From Microbacteriaceae bacterium VKM Ac-2855 (GTDB lineage Bacteria; Actinomycetota; Actinomycetes; Actinomycetales; Microbacteriaceae), in the NCBI GenBank assembly GCA_013204985.1, contig JABMLG010000003.1, forward strand, positions 186,001 through 250,000: a DNA stretch of 64,000 bases, read 5' to 3'. The notes under the pieces are model-generated. The model searched no databases. It was given only the letters and a program-made list of their open reading frames with translations, and was not told the origin of the DNA. Each line of letters opens with the position of its first letter. Position 1 is the first letter of the stretch. A program made the position numbers and the translations under genes. Positions 56,900 to 64,000 of the stretch are shown here, piece by piece.

Positions 56900-57020
56900 C
56901 GTCCCTTCGGTCGGCAGGGACCGCCGCTCGAGGCTCCGCTCGTCCAGCGGATCCGCGTTTTCGCGGGCGTGCCCGCCCCAGAGCGTGACCGGAGCATCGG
57001 CGCTGCCGACCGACGGGACG
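56900..57020. repeat. Palindrome-ended element, family D, copy 3 (121 bp)
   Basis: The ends CGTCCCTTCGGTCGGCAGG (56900-56918) and GCTGCCGACCGACGGGACG (57002-57020) match those at 29123-29417. The interior, read in reverse, has CGCGAAAACGCGGATCCGC. It is the first of a second tandem pair, in the 390-bp gap between the secreted protein and the deaminase. Confidence 0.88.
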
Positions 57021-57135
57021 CCCGAGCCCCGCGCTTGCTCACAGAGAGTGCGGTGAGGCTCGGCCCGGCCCGTGTCATTCGCGGTCGGCCGCTGAGACGA
57101 CGACCCATCGCGGTAGGGCGGTGCGGCAGGGCGGC

Positions 57136-57257
57136 CGTCCCGTCGGTCGGCAGGGGCGCGCGTCCGAGGTCCGACTCGTGCGGCAGATCGGCGTGTTCAC
57201 CGACGTCATCGCCTGCCCTCTGCACAGGCCGCCCCTGCGGTGCCGACCGAAGGGACG
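57136..57257. repeat. Palindrome-ended element, family D, copy 4 (122 bp)
   Basis: CGTCCCGTCGGTCGGCAGG (57136-57154) and TGCCGACCGAAGGGACG (57241-57257) form the ends. In reverse the interior reads GGTGAACACGCCGATCTGCC, comparable to the core of copy 1. It ends 13 bp before the deaminase stop codon and lies 115 bp from copy 3. Confidence 0.88.
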
Positions 57258-57270
57258 CCCGATGTCGGGC

Positions 57271-57741
57271 CTATGCCCAGAAGGTGCGGTGCGGTACAGC
57301 CGCCTCGTCCTCCAGCTGCGGGCCCGAGACCTCGACGGTGCCCTGGCCGGCGGCGAAGACGACGCGGCACGGCAGGTTCAGCGTCGGATTCTCGGGGTGG
57401 CTGCCGGTGAGGCCGAGCAGTCCTTCCTCCGAGAGCGCGTAGACCACGCGGCCGATGCCGGCCCAGTAGATCGCGCCCGAGCACATGGCGCACGGTTCGC
57501 AGCTCGTGTAGAGCGTGAACGAGCGCAGCTCCTCCGCCGCGAACATACCGGTGGCGAGGCGCACCAGGTTCGTCTCGGCATGGCCGGTCACGTCACGGCC
57601 GGTGACCACGGTGTTCTCGGCCTCGAGCACGACCTCGCCGTCAGCGTTGGTCAGCAGCGAGCCGAACGGATGGTTGCCGTGCTCGACGGCCGAGACGGAG
57701 ATGGCGATGGCGCGGCGGAGCAGTTCGGCGTCGGAGGTCAT
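57271..57741 (-). CDS. Nucleoside/guanine deaminase (CDA superfamily)
   Basis: A 156-residue zinc hydrolase of the cytidine deaminase-like fold. The zinc motif is complete: GHAETNLVR (His-Ala-Glu) and TSCEPCAMCSGAIYW (PCxxC). NHPFGSLL and the SxTLYTSCEPC order fit guanine deaminase or related small deaminases rather than TadA. ATG 57741 begins MTSDAELL; a GTG 21 bp upstream is possible. Substrate cannot be fixed from sequence. Confidence 0.85.
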   Translation of the reverse strand: MTSDAELLRRAIAISVSAVEHGNHPFGSLLTNADGEVVLEAENTVVTGRDVTGHAETNLVRLATGMFAAEELRSFTLYTSCEPCAMCSGAIYWAGIGRVVYALSEEGLLGLTGSHPENPTLNLPCRVVFAAGQGTVEVSGPQLEDEAAVPHRTFWA

Positions 57742-57796
57742 ATTCGACGGTACCGCCTTCACCGCGATGCCACGCCACGTCGGATGCCGGCGCCGG

Positions 57797-59296
57797 TCAG
57801 GCGCTCGGCATCCAGCGGGCCGAGAGGTCGGGCGTGTCCGCCACGGTGTCGAACGGCACCATCGGCCGCTGGATGCGATCGTGCGGCAGGCGCGACAGGT
57901 CTTGGTCGACGCCGCCGGGAGTCAGCATCAGCAGCCACCCGTCCGACATGTCGAACAGCTCCGGTTCGAGGTAGCCGATCTTCACGATCACGATGTCGGC
58001 GGCGCGGGCGTCGATCCCGTTCGAGGTGAAGTCGGACTCGTGGTGGTAGGGCTTGCGCCGGGCGGTCACGATCACCCGCAAGCCGCCCACGCGCAGCACG
58101 ACCTCGGTGTCGGCGGCCGGATCGCCGTGCAAGATGTGCTCGACGGTGCCCGTCAGCGTCACCGGCGGCTCGTGGATGTCGTCGACGAGCGCGCCCACCG
58201 TGACGGTCACGGTCGCGCCGACGCCCGCCTCGACCGCCGTCGCCACCGCATCGGCACCCGGAATGGAGGCGTAGACGGCCTGCACGGATCCGCTCACGAT
58301 CTCGTCCCGCTCCAGCAGCCGCGCCAGCGTCCAGGTCACGTCGCCCGCGCCGCCGGCGGTCGGGTTGTCGCCCGAGTCGCTGAGGAAGAACGGCCGTTGC
58401 GGGCTCGCGACCGCGGCATCGAAGCACTCCGTGAAGCTGCCGGTCGGCGCGACGAAGGCGAACTCGTCGCGCACCGCCCACATCCGCTCGGCGAGTTCTT
58501 CGGCGCCGGCAGCTACGGCCGCGGCATCGTCGCCGGTCACCATCACGACGGCGTGATTGCGCGGCTCGTCGGCCCACGCGTAGCCGATCCAGATCGCTGC
58601 GTCGAGTACGCCCTCACGCGCTTCGACCTCCGGAACCATCGCGTACAGGCTCTTCGCGGGCTCGATCCGCGTCGACGTCTTCTCGCCGGGCAGCAGGATC
58701 GGCACCGGGATCCACACCTTCAGCGGTCGGACGCCGCTCGCCAACCGGTCGATCAGGTTCGCCGCGGCGCGCTCCTTCGTCTCGAGCCAGTCCTCGTGGG
58801 GCGCCATCCGGTAGCAGGTGAGCAGATCCACCTCCGTCGCGAGTCGTGGCGAGACATTGCCGTGCAGATCCATGCCGGTCGAGATCAACGCGTCCGGCCC
58901 GACGATCGCGCGGATCTCGGCCGCCAGTTCGCCCTCGGGATCATCGGTGCCCACCACGCTCATCGCGCCGTGGATGTCGTACAGCACCCCGTCGACAGGG
59001 CCGAGGGCGGCGAGGTCGTCGAGGATCGACGCCTTCATCCGCTTCCAGTCGGCTTGCGGCACCGGCCCGCCGGGAATCGAGCGGTAGTAGTGCAGCGGCA
59101 GCCACTCGGCGGATGCGCGCAGCGCGCCGCCCGCCGCGAAGAACGGGTACTGCGCGAAGTAGCCCTCCCCGGAGACGTGCACGAAGTTCTCGATCGGCGA
59201 CAGAGCCGGGGAGTAGACGCTGGACTCGATGGCGATCCCGCCGATCGCGATGCGTGGGAGCGGGGCGGTACGAGCCAGGGGGTCGGTGCGGGTCAT
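57797..59296 (-). CDS. M81 family metallopeptidase (MlrC-like)
   Basis: A 499-residue protein of the M81/MlrC family, named after the enzyme that degrades linearised microcystin. RIAIGGIAIESSVYSP at the N-terminus, VDGVLYDIHGAM and TGMDLHGNVS hold the probable zinc ligands; LSDSGDNPTAGGAGD is the conserved C-terminal block. ATG 59296 follows a GGTGGGGGG run. It is divergent from a TIM-barrel isomerase and Gfo/Idh pair. Many M81 members sit with D-aminoacylases and RidA as here, suggesting catabolism of an unusual peptide or amide. Confidence 0.9.
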   Translation of the reverse strand: MTRTDPLARTAPLPRIAIGGIAIESSVYSPALSPIENFVHVSGEGYFAQYPFFAAGGALRASAEWLPLHYYRSIPGGPVPQADWKRMKASILDDLAALGPVDGVLYDIHGAMSVVGTDDPEGELAAEIRAIVGPDALISTGMDLHGNVSPRLATEVDLLTCYRMAPHEDWLETKERAAANLIDRLASGVRPLKVWIPVPILLPGEKTSTRIEPAKSLYAMVPEVEAREGVLDAAIWIGYAWADEPRNHAVVMVTGDDAAAVAAGAEELAERMWAVRDEFAFVAPTGSFTECFDAAVASPQRPFFLSDSGDNPTAGGAGDVTWTLARLLERDEIVSGSVQAVYASIPGADAVATAVEAGVGATVTVTVGALVDDIHEPPVTLTGTVEHILHGDPAADTEVVLRVGGLRVIVTARRKPYHHESDFTSNGIDARAADIVIVKIGYLEPELFDMSDGWLLMLTPGGVDQDLSRLPHDRIQRPMVPFDTVADTPDLSARWMPSA

Positions 59297-59443
59297 CCCC
59301 CCACCGTAGGGAGCGAGCGAGGGCGCCCGATCGGTGCGCGGTAACGCTTCGGTTAATTCGTCATCGAAGAATCGGACCACCCTTATTTCGGCGACGGCGC
59401 ACCCCTACCGTCGAGGAAGGACAACCGGAAAGAGGGCACTCCC

Positions 59444-60331
59444 ATGCAACTCGGCGTCAGCTCGTACAGCTTCGCCCCGTCCCTGGAATCGGGCCGGAAG
59501 ACCATCCTGGACGTGATCGACTGGGTCGCCGAGAGCGACGCCGATCACCTCGAGATCTCGATCGCGGGCCTCGGCACCGACCTCACCCAGAACCCGGAGC
59601 TGGTCGCCGCGATCAAGGAGCGGGCCGCCGAGAAGGGCGTTCCGCTCGCGAACTACGTGGTCGGCGCGAACTTCCGCGCCGAAGACCTCGCCGCCCAGAT
59701 CGCCGCGGTGAAGGCGCACATCGACGTCGCCCACGAACTCGGCATCACCCTGTTCCGGCACGACGTGGTCGAGTGGGCGTGGCGCGACGCCGACCAGGCC
59801 GAATACGAGCAGACCCTCGCGACGATCATCCCGATCTGCCAGGAACTCGCCGACTACGCGGCCCCGCTCGGTATCACCACCACGATCGAGAACCACGGTT
59901 TCTTCGCCAACAACTCCGAGCGCGTTCGGCGCCTGGTGTACGCGGTCGATCGGCCCAACTTCCGCACGCTGCTCGACATCGGAAACTTCCTCTGCGTCGA
60001 CGAGCAGCCGCTCTCGGCCGTGCAGTTCACGCTGCCCTACGCGGTCGTTGTGCACCTGAAGGACTTCTACATCCGTGACTCCGCGCCGGGTGACGGTTGG
60101 CTGCGCACCCTCGGCGGCCACGCGATCCTCGGCTCGATCGTCGGCTTCGGCGACCTGCCGATGCAGCGCATCCTGGGCCTGATCAAGGCGAGCGGATTCG
60201 ACGGCCCGATCTCGATCGAGTTCGAGGGCCTCGAGGAGGAGACGCTCGCGGTGACGACGGGCCTCGCGAACGCGCGGCGGTACTGGCACGAATCCACTGA
60301 GGTGGTCGACGGAATGGTGGTGCTCGGATGA
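59444..60331 (+). CDS. Sugar phosphate isomerase/epimerase-like TIM-barrel protein
   Basis: A 295-residue xylose-isomerase-like TIM barrel: LGVSSYSFAPSLESG, LEISIAGLGTDL, FRHDVVEWAWRD, TTIENHGFFANNSERV with conserved Glu, and LDIGNFLCVDEQP. These carry the usual metal-binding Glu/Asp/His set. Its stop overlaps the oxidoreductase start (ATGA), so the two work together, as in inositol- or keto-sugar pathways. Substrate unknown. The 147-bp gap upstream contains a CTTCG/CGAAG inverted repeat at about 59347-59369 but no clear promoter. Confidence 0.87.
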   Translation: MQLGVSSYSFAPSLESGRKTILDVIDWVAESDADHLEISIAGLGTDLTQNPELVAAIKERAAEKGVPLANYVVGANFRAEDLAAQIAAVKAHIDVAHELGITLFRHDVVEWAWRDADQAEYEQTLATIIPICQELADYAAPLGITTTIENHGFFANNSERVRRLVYAVDRPNFRTLLDIGNFLCVDEQPLSAVQFTLPYAVVVHLKDFYIRDSAPGDGWLRTLGGHAILGSIVGFGDLPMQRILGLIKASGFDGPISIEFEGLEEETLAVTTGLANARRYWHESTEVVDGMVVLG

Positions 60332-61389
60332 GCGGCGGCACGCTCGGTATCGGCATCATCGGCGGCGGCACCATCGCCGAGTTCCACCTGCTCGCTTACG
60401 CGAAGAATCCGGATGTCGAGATCATCGCGATCTGCGACATCGACCCAGAACGCGCCGTCGCACGCGCCGCGCAGTTCGGCGCCAAGCGCAGCTACACCTC
60501 GGTGGAGGAGCTGCTCGCGGATCCGGAGATCGACGCGGTCTCGATCTGCACCCGCAACGACACGCACGTCTCGCTCTCGGTGCAGGCGCTCGAAGCGGGC
60601 AAGAGCGTGCTGGTCGAGAAGCCGATGGCGCGCACCGTGGCGGATGCGGAGGCGCTCGCCGCTGCGGAGGCGGTGTCACCCGGCATCGTGCAGGTCGGCT
60701 ACGTGCGGCGCTGGTCGCCGAACGCGCAGATCCTGAAGACCTTCATCGAGGCCGGCGATCTGGGCGAGATCTACTACGCGAAGGCGACGTGCATCCGTCG
60801 TGCCGGGAATCCGGGCGGCTGGTTCGCCGACAAGGAGATCTCGGGCGGCGGGCCGCTGATCGACCTGGGGGTGCACTTCATCGACATCGTCTGGTGGCTG
60901 ATGGGCGCGCCGAAGGTGGCCTCGGTGAGCGGATTCACGTTCGAGAAACTGGGCAACCGCGGCAACATCGAGACGCTCACGCGCTGGAAGTCGGCCGACT
61001 ACGACGCGTCGAAGAACACGGTCGAGGATCTCGCCGGTGCCCTGGTGCGCTTCGAGAACGGCGCGGTGCTGACCTTCGACACCTCCTACTCCGTGCACGG
61101 ACGCGACGAGGTGGGGGTGAAGATCTTCGGCACCGCGGGCGGCGCCGAACTCGAGCCCGAGCTGCGCGTCTTCACCGAGGTGCACGACACGATCGTCGAG
61201 CTCGCCCCGCAGATCGATTCGCTGACCTTCGAGATGGAGGCCGGCTTCCAGAACGAGATCGACGGCTTCGTCGACGCCGCACTCGGGCGCCGCGAGTCGC
61301 TCGCGCCGGCGACGCACGGCCTCGAGCTGACGCGCATCCTCGCCGCGATCTACGAGTCCGCGGCGACGGGCCGCGAGGTCCTGGTCTAA
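60328..61389 (+). CDS. Gfo/Idh/MocA family oxidoreductase
   Basis: A 353-residue NAD(P)-dependent dehydrogenase. The Rossmann loop GIGIIGGGTIAEFH (about 6-19), SICTRNDTHVSLSVQALEAG, VLVEKPMART (the EKP motif) and the C-terminal substrate domain GGGPLIDLGVHFIDIVWWLMG are all typical. It probably oxidises a sugar, inositol or hydroxy acid that the upstream isomerase then handles. A family B palindrome follows 7 bp after its stop. Confidence 0.92.
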   Translation: MSGGTLGIGIIGGGTIAEFHLLAYAKNPDVEIIAICDIDPERAVARAAQFGAKRSYTSVEELLADPEIDAVSICTRNDTHVSLSVQALEAGKSVLVEKPMARTVADAEALAAAEAVSPGIVQVGYVRRWSPNAQILKTFIEAGDLGEIYYAKATCIRRAGNPGGWFADKEISGGGPLIDLGVHFIDIVWWLMGAPKVASVSGFTFEKLGNRGNIETLTRWKSADYDASKNTVEDLAGALVRFENGAVLTFDTSYSVHGRDEVGVKIFGTAGGAELEPELRVFTEVHDTIVELAPQIDSLTFEMEAGFQNEIDGFVDAALGRRESLAPATHGLELTRILAAIYESAATGREVLV

Positions 61390-61396
61390 TTCGAAT

Positions 61397-61442
61397 GGGT
61401 TGCCGTTTCTTTGACGGCGCTGTGTCAAAGAAACGGCAACCC
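61397..61442. repeat. Family B palindrome (complete)
   Basis: GGGTTGCCGTTTCTTTGAC (61397-61415) and GTCAAAGAAACGGCAACCC (61424-61442) are perfect 19-bp complements with an 8-nt loop, between convergent genes. It could terminate both, although no T-run is present. Confidence 0.92.
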
Positions 61443-61444
61443 GG

Positions 61445-61819
61445 CTAGCGGAGCGCCGCCACGACGTCGATCTCGACCAGGATGTTCGCCAGCTGCGAGC
61501 CGACGGTGGTGCGCACCGGCAGCGGCTCGGGCACGATCTCGCGGTAGACGGCGTTGAAGCCGGGGAAGTCGTCGGCGAGGTTCTGCAGGTGCACGGTCGA
61601 CTTCACGACGTCCGAGAAGTCGAGGCCCTGCGTCGCCAGCACCGCCGCGACGTTGGCCAGGCACTGCCGCGTCTGCGCCTCGATCCCCACCGGGGTCTCA
61701 CCGGTGCGCACGTTCTGCGGGCCGAACCCGGCGGTGTAGAGGAACCCGTTCGCGACGATGCCCTGGCTGTACGCGCCGGCCGGGTTCGGGGCGTCGGGGG
61801 TGGAGACTGCGGTCTTCAT
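61445..61819 (-). CDS. RidA family protein
   Basis: A 124-residue member of the RidA/YjgF family, which hydrolyses reactive enamines and imines made by PLP and amino-acid oxidising enzymes. NPAGAYSQGIVANGFLYTAGFGPQ, QTRQCLANVAAVL and VRTTVGSQLANILVEIDVVA are present. The usual catalytic Arg position falls in LPVRTTV. Its ATG overlaps the propeller gene by 4 bp. Its partner is probably the D-aminoacylase two genes upstream, whose product D-amino acid could yield imines on oxidation (inference). Confidence 0.88.
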   Translation of the reverse strand: MKTAVSTPDAPNPAGAYSQGIVANGFLYTAGFGPQNVRTGETPVGIEAQTRQCLANVAAVLATQGLDFSDVVKSTVHLQNLADDFPGFNAVYREIVPEPLPVRTTVGSQLANILVEIDVVAALR

Positions 61820-62748
61820 GGTGTTCCTGTTCTGATCAGTGCGGTCGGTCGGTGGATTCGGATGACCCGGCCGTCCGAGACGGTCACGGTGTCGGTGTCG
61901 CGGTTCGCGCAGTAGAGCAGGCCGTTCTCGACCGCGAGGGCCTGCGGCCAGGGGCCACCCGAGGGCTCGGTGCCGAGTAGCTCGAGGGTCGCCGGGTCGA
62001 AGCGGGCCAGCAGGCCGCTGCCGCGCACCGCGACGACGAGTTCTCCGCGATGCAGCACGAGGTCGGAGGGGTAGGCGCGTACCGGATCTCGGATCCTCGC
62101 GACGGCCACCTCATCACCTGCCTCAACAGGCGCGGAATCACGCGGATGCCGACGACTCGATTCCGGTGGCTCCGCGCCGGATCTGAGATCCGGTACACGG
62201 ACCGCCCGTGCCACTCCGTCGCGCACCCGCATCACGGTCGCGTCGAGCTCGCCGGTCACCGCGATCGTGCGCGCATCGAGCCGCAGGCTGTAGCGCGGGC
62301 CGCTGCCCGGCGGCAGCCCAACCCGGCCACGCTCGGCCAGGGTCACGGCGTCGAGGGTGATAAGGGCGTCGCTGCCCAGGTCGGTGACCAGCACGGTGTC
62401 GCCCTCGACCAGAACATGGTGCGGATGCGCGGCCTCCTGCCGCTCCGCATCCGGCCCCGACCCGCTCAGCTGCGCCGAGGTCGCCGTGCCGTCGAACTCG
62501 TAGCGGTGTACCGTGCCCGAGCCGTAGCCCGCAACGAACACCGCGTCGGCGCCGACCGCGATGTGGCAGCCCTCGACTCCGTCGAAAGCCCACGTCGCGA
62601 CCCGGGTCCCGTCGTCACGCCAGACCGATACCCGCCCCGAGATGCCGTAGAGGTACGGGGCCCGCCACGCGAGCCACAGCAGGCCGGGTTCCGGGGCGAG
62701 CAGCGTGCCGTCCTCGCGACAGACACCTTCGGCGCCCGCGATCAGCAC
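61816..62748 (-). CDS. Beta-propeller lactonase-like protein with an in-frame repeat insertion
   Basis: A 310-residue protein with propeller-type repeats: GVEGCHIAVGADAVFVAGYGSGTVHRYEF, HPHHVLVEGDTVLVTDLGSD, WPQALAVENGLLYCANRDTD. The HPHHV and NRDTDT motifs resemble YbhE-type 6-phosphogluconolactonases. GTG 62748 overlaps the D-aminoacylase stop. Residues ~184-224 are encoded by a 124-bp repeat element (62076-62199) read in frame without stops, adding a basic, Pro/Arg-rich segment (PPESSRRHPRDSAP) between two blades. Whether the protein still works is unknown. Confidence 0.75.
   Translation of the reverse strand: MLIAGAEGVCREDGTLLAPEPGLLWLAWRAPYLYGISGRVSVWRDDGTRVATWAFDGVEGCHIAVGADAVFVAGYGSGTVHRYEFDGTATSAQLSGSGPDAERQEAAHPHHVLVEGDTVLVTDLGSDALITLDAVTLAERGRVGLPPGSGPRYSLRLDARTIAVTGELDATVMRVRDGVARAVRVPDLRSGAEPPESSRRHPRDSAPVEAGDEVAVARIRDPVRAYPSDLVLHRGELVVAVRGSGLLARFDPATLELLGTEPSGGPWPQALAVENGLLYCANRDTDTVTVSDGRVIRIHRPTALIRTGTP
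62076..62199. repeat. Palindrome-ended element, family C, copy 2, inside a coding sequence
   Basis: Ends CGCGTACCGGATCTCGGAT (62076-62094) and ATCTGAGATCCGGTACACG (62181-62199). Like copy 1 it is 124 bp, and it shares the 25-nt right end with copy 1. The interior GGCGCGGAATCACGCGGATG matches the core of copy 1 and of family D. Confidence 0.88.
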
Positions 62749-64000
62749 CGGCGCACCCCACCGCCGGGGCGCGCATCCGTCAGCTCCCCGTCGCGCAGCA
62801 CCGCCACACCGCCGACGTAGACGTCCGACACGCCCGCCGCGAGCCGCAGCGGCTCGGCGTACGTGGCCACGTCTCCGAAGCGGGTCGGATCCGCCACGAC
62901 CACGTCCGCCACGAAACCCTCCGCGACACGACCGCGCCGGCCCAGCCCGAAGCGTTCCGCCGGTCGCAGCGCCAGCATCCGCGCCAGCTCCACCCAGCCC
63001 AGCGTCGCCGCGAAACGCGCGTACATCCGGGCGAAGCAGCCGTAGGCCCGCGGATGCGGCGCACCGCCGAGGAAGATGCCGTCCGAGCCGCCCATGGCGC
63101 GCGGGTCGCCGAAGAGGCGCCCGAGTTCGGCGTCGTCGCGCGGAGTCGGGAACGCCGCGACGACGGAGGTGGAGGGGTCCTCCGCCAGCAGGGCGACAGG
63201 GTCGAGCCCGACGAGGCTGCGGCCCTCCGCCCAGGCCGGGCCCGAGGCGACCGTGATGTCGGCGGCGCGTGCGGCCACATCCGCCGGGTCGGACATCATC
63301 ATCGACAGCAGCGTGAAGCCGCGGTCGTAGGGGTAGGCATCGAAGGTGAAGTCGATCCCGCTCGCCAGCACATCGTCCAGCACGGCTCGCTCGGCGTGCA
63401 GGTGCGAGACGTGGCCGCGCACGCCCGCATCGCGCACGATCGCGGCGAACTCCGCGAATCCTCGCGGCAGCGCGGCCTCGTAGCCGCGCACGTGGCTCAC
63501 ATAGACGCCCTCGCCCATGGCCCGGCACAGCGCGACGAGCTCGGCCGCGTCGGCGAACCGGCCCGGCGTGTAGTCGAGGCCGCTGGAGAGGCCGAGGGCG
63601 CCGTCGGCCATGCCCTCCTCGACGAGAGCCTGCATCAACCCGAGCTCTCCCTCCGTCGCGGCCCGCAGGGTGCCCGCCGGCACCAGCACGCCCACACCGA
63701 GCCGGGTCCCGCCGTCGTACGCCGCGAGCTGATCGCGCACCCGCGGGCCGCAGTGCATCCGCCCGTTCAGCGAGCCGAAGTACTCGCGCGCGTAGTCGCC
63801 GCTGCCGGGCGTGAAGCCCACGCCGTCCTGCCCCACGATCACCGTCGTCACGCCCTGGCGCAGCAGCGCGAGCTGCACGTCGTCGTCGAGCACACGTGCA
63901 TCCGCGTGCGAGTGCGTGTCGATCGAGCCCGGCAGGATGTACATGCCGGTCACGTCGCGCACCTCGCCCGCGGCGCCGTCGAAGCGGGTGCCCGCCACGC
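62742..64000 (-). CDS. N-acyl-D-amino-acid deacylase (D-aminoacylase), 5' end cut by window
   Basis: About 419 residues are visible; the N-terminus lies beyond base 64000. It is an amidohydrolase-superfamily zinc enzyme that releases D-amino acids from N-acyl forms. YILPGSIDTHSHADARVLDD (metal-binding HSH, split here at THSHAD), ALGLSSGLDYTPGRFADAAEL, VSHVRGYE, GHVSHLHAE and FDAYPYDRG are family motifs. VVVADPTRFGDVATYAEP and LRDGELTDARPGGGVRR form the C-terminal beta-sandwich. It leads an operon with the propeller protein and RidA. Confidence 0.92.
   Translation of the reverse strand, partial: VAGTRFDGAAGEVRDVTGMYILPGSIDTHSHADARVLDDDVQLALLRQGVTTVIVGQDGVGFTPGSGDYAREYFGSLNGRMHCGPRVRDQLAAYDGGTRLGVGVLVPAGTLRAATEGELGLMQALVEEGMADGALGLSSGLDYTPGRFADAAELVALCRAMGEGVYVSHVRGYEAALPRGFAEFAAIVRDAGVRGHVSHLHAERAVLDDVLASGIDFTFDAYPYDRGFTLLSMMMSDPADVAARAADITVASGPAWAEGRSLVGLDPVALLAEDPSTSVVAAFPTPRDDAELGRLFGDPRAMGGSDGIFLGGAPHPRAYGCFARMYARFAATLGWVELARMLALRPAERFGLGRRGRVAEGFVADVVVADPTRFGDVATYAEPLRLAAGVSDVYVGGVAVLRDGELTDARPGGGVRRC

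Noticed and set aside
61816-63528. A long minus-strand frame running from the propeller gene through the D-aminoacylase
   Set aside because: Upstream of the GTG at 62748 it is out of frame with the well-conserved D-aminoacylase and has no recognisable content, so it is a shadow.

Overview
The window is a 64 kb piece of a high-GC actinobacterial chromosome, most likely from the Microbacteriaceae (Microbacterium/Leifsonia-like). I infer this from base composition, the many GTG starts and 4-bp ATGA/GTGA overlaps, the very frequent word GGATGCG/CGCATCC, and gene content (L-rhamnose catabolism through a RhaI-type isomerase and an aldolase-dehydrogenase fusion, AldO-type alditol oxidase, LtrA, GlnX-GlnH-PknG signalling). 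No search was run; every name rests on motifs read by eye. I see no rRNA, tRNA, CRISPR array or transposase gene.

Layout. 1-6.0 kb: end of a drug/proton antiporter, nagB-cutC, a retron-type reverse transcriptase (RT) preceded by a structured non-coding block that looks like msr-msd, then an arginine-catabolic pair (dimethylargininase-like, ornithine aminotransferase). 6.3-17.0 kb: MFS transporter with a divergent SMP-30 lactonase, LtrA, kynureninase, alditol oxidase, DksA-like protein, a DUF559-type protein and a large wall-anchored phytase-like protein. 17.2-29.1 kb: a complete L-rhamnose regulon (kinase, aldolase/dehydrogenase, isomerase, mutarotase, four-gene ABC importer) with a LacI-family regulator and matching operators (TGAAACGATTCA). 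29.6-38.2 kb: a second DUF559 paralogue, an oligopeptide/nickel-type ABC importer and an ABC exporter-like pair. 38.2-39.0 kb: six imperfect ~102-bp tandem repeats.

39.1-53.1 kb: a signalling island of tightly overlapping genes: TelA-like protein, small unknown protein, AAA+ ATPase, GlnX-like membrane protein, GlnH-like binding lipoprotein, coiled-coil unknown, PknG-like kinase, PP2C phosphatase, VWA protein and FHA protein, followed by a convergent membrane-anchored Ser/Thr kinase. Three of these proteins share N-terminal double zinc ribbons. 53.2-64 kb: flavin reductase and LLM monooxygenase, a G5/Excalibur surface protein, a deaminase, an M81 (MlrC-like) peptidase divergent from a TIM-barrel isomerase and Gfo/Idh oxidoreductase, and an opposite operon of D-aminoacylase, beta-propeller lactonase and RidA.

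Two things stand out. First, the retron-like locus at 1.9-3.7 kb has no recognisable effector gene beside it, but its RT carries a ~125-residue N-terminal extension. Second, the intergenic spaces are filled with several families of palindromic elements: 85-124 bp units with ~19-bp terminal inverted repeats, one of which lies in frame inside a coding gene, and 40-65 bp hairpins that keep a common loop while their stems differ. These elements are the least explained structure in the window.
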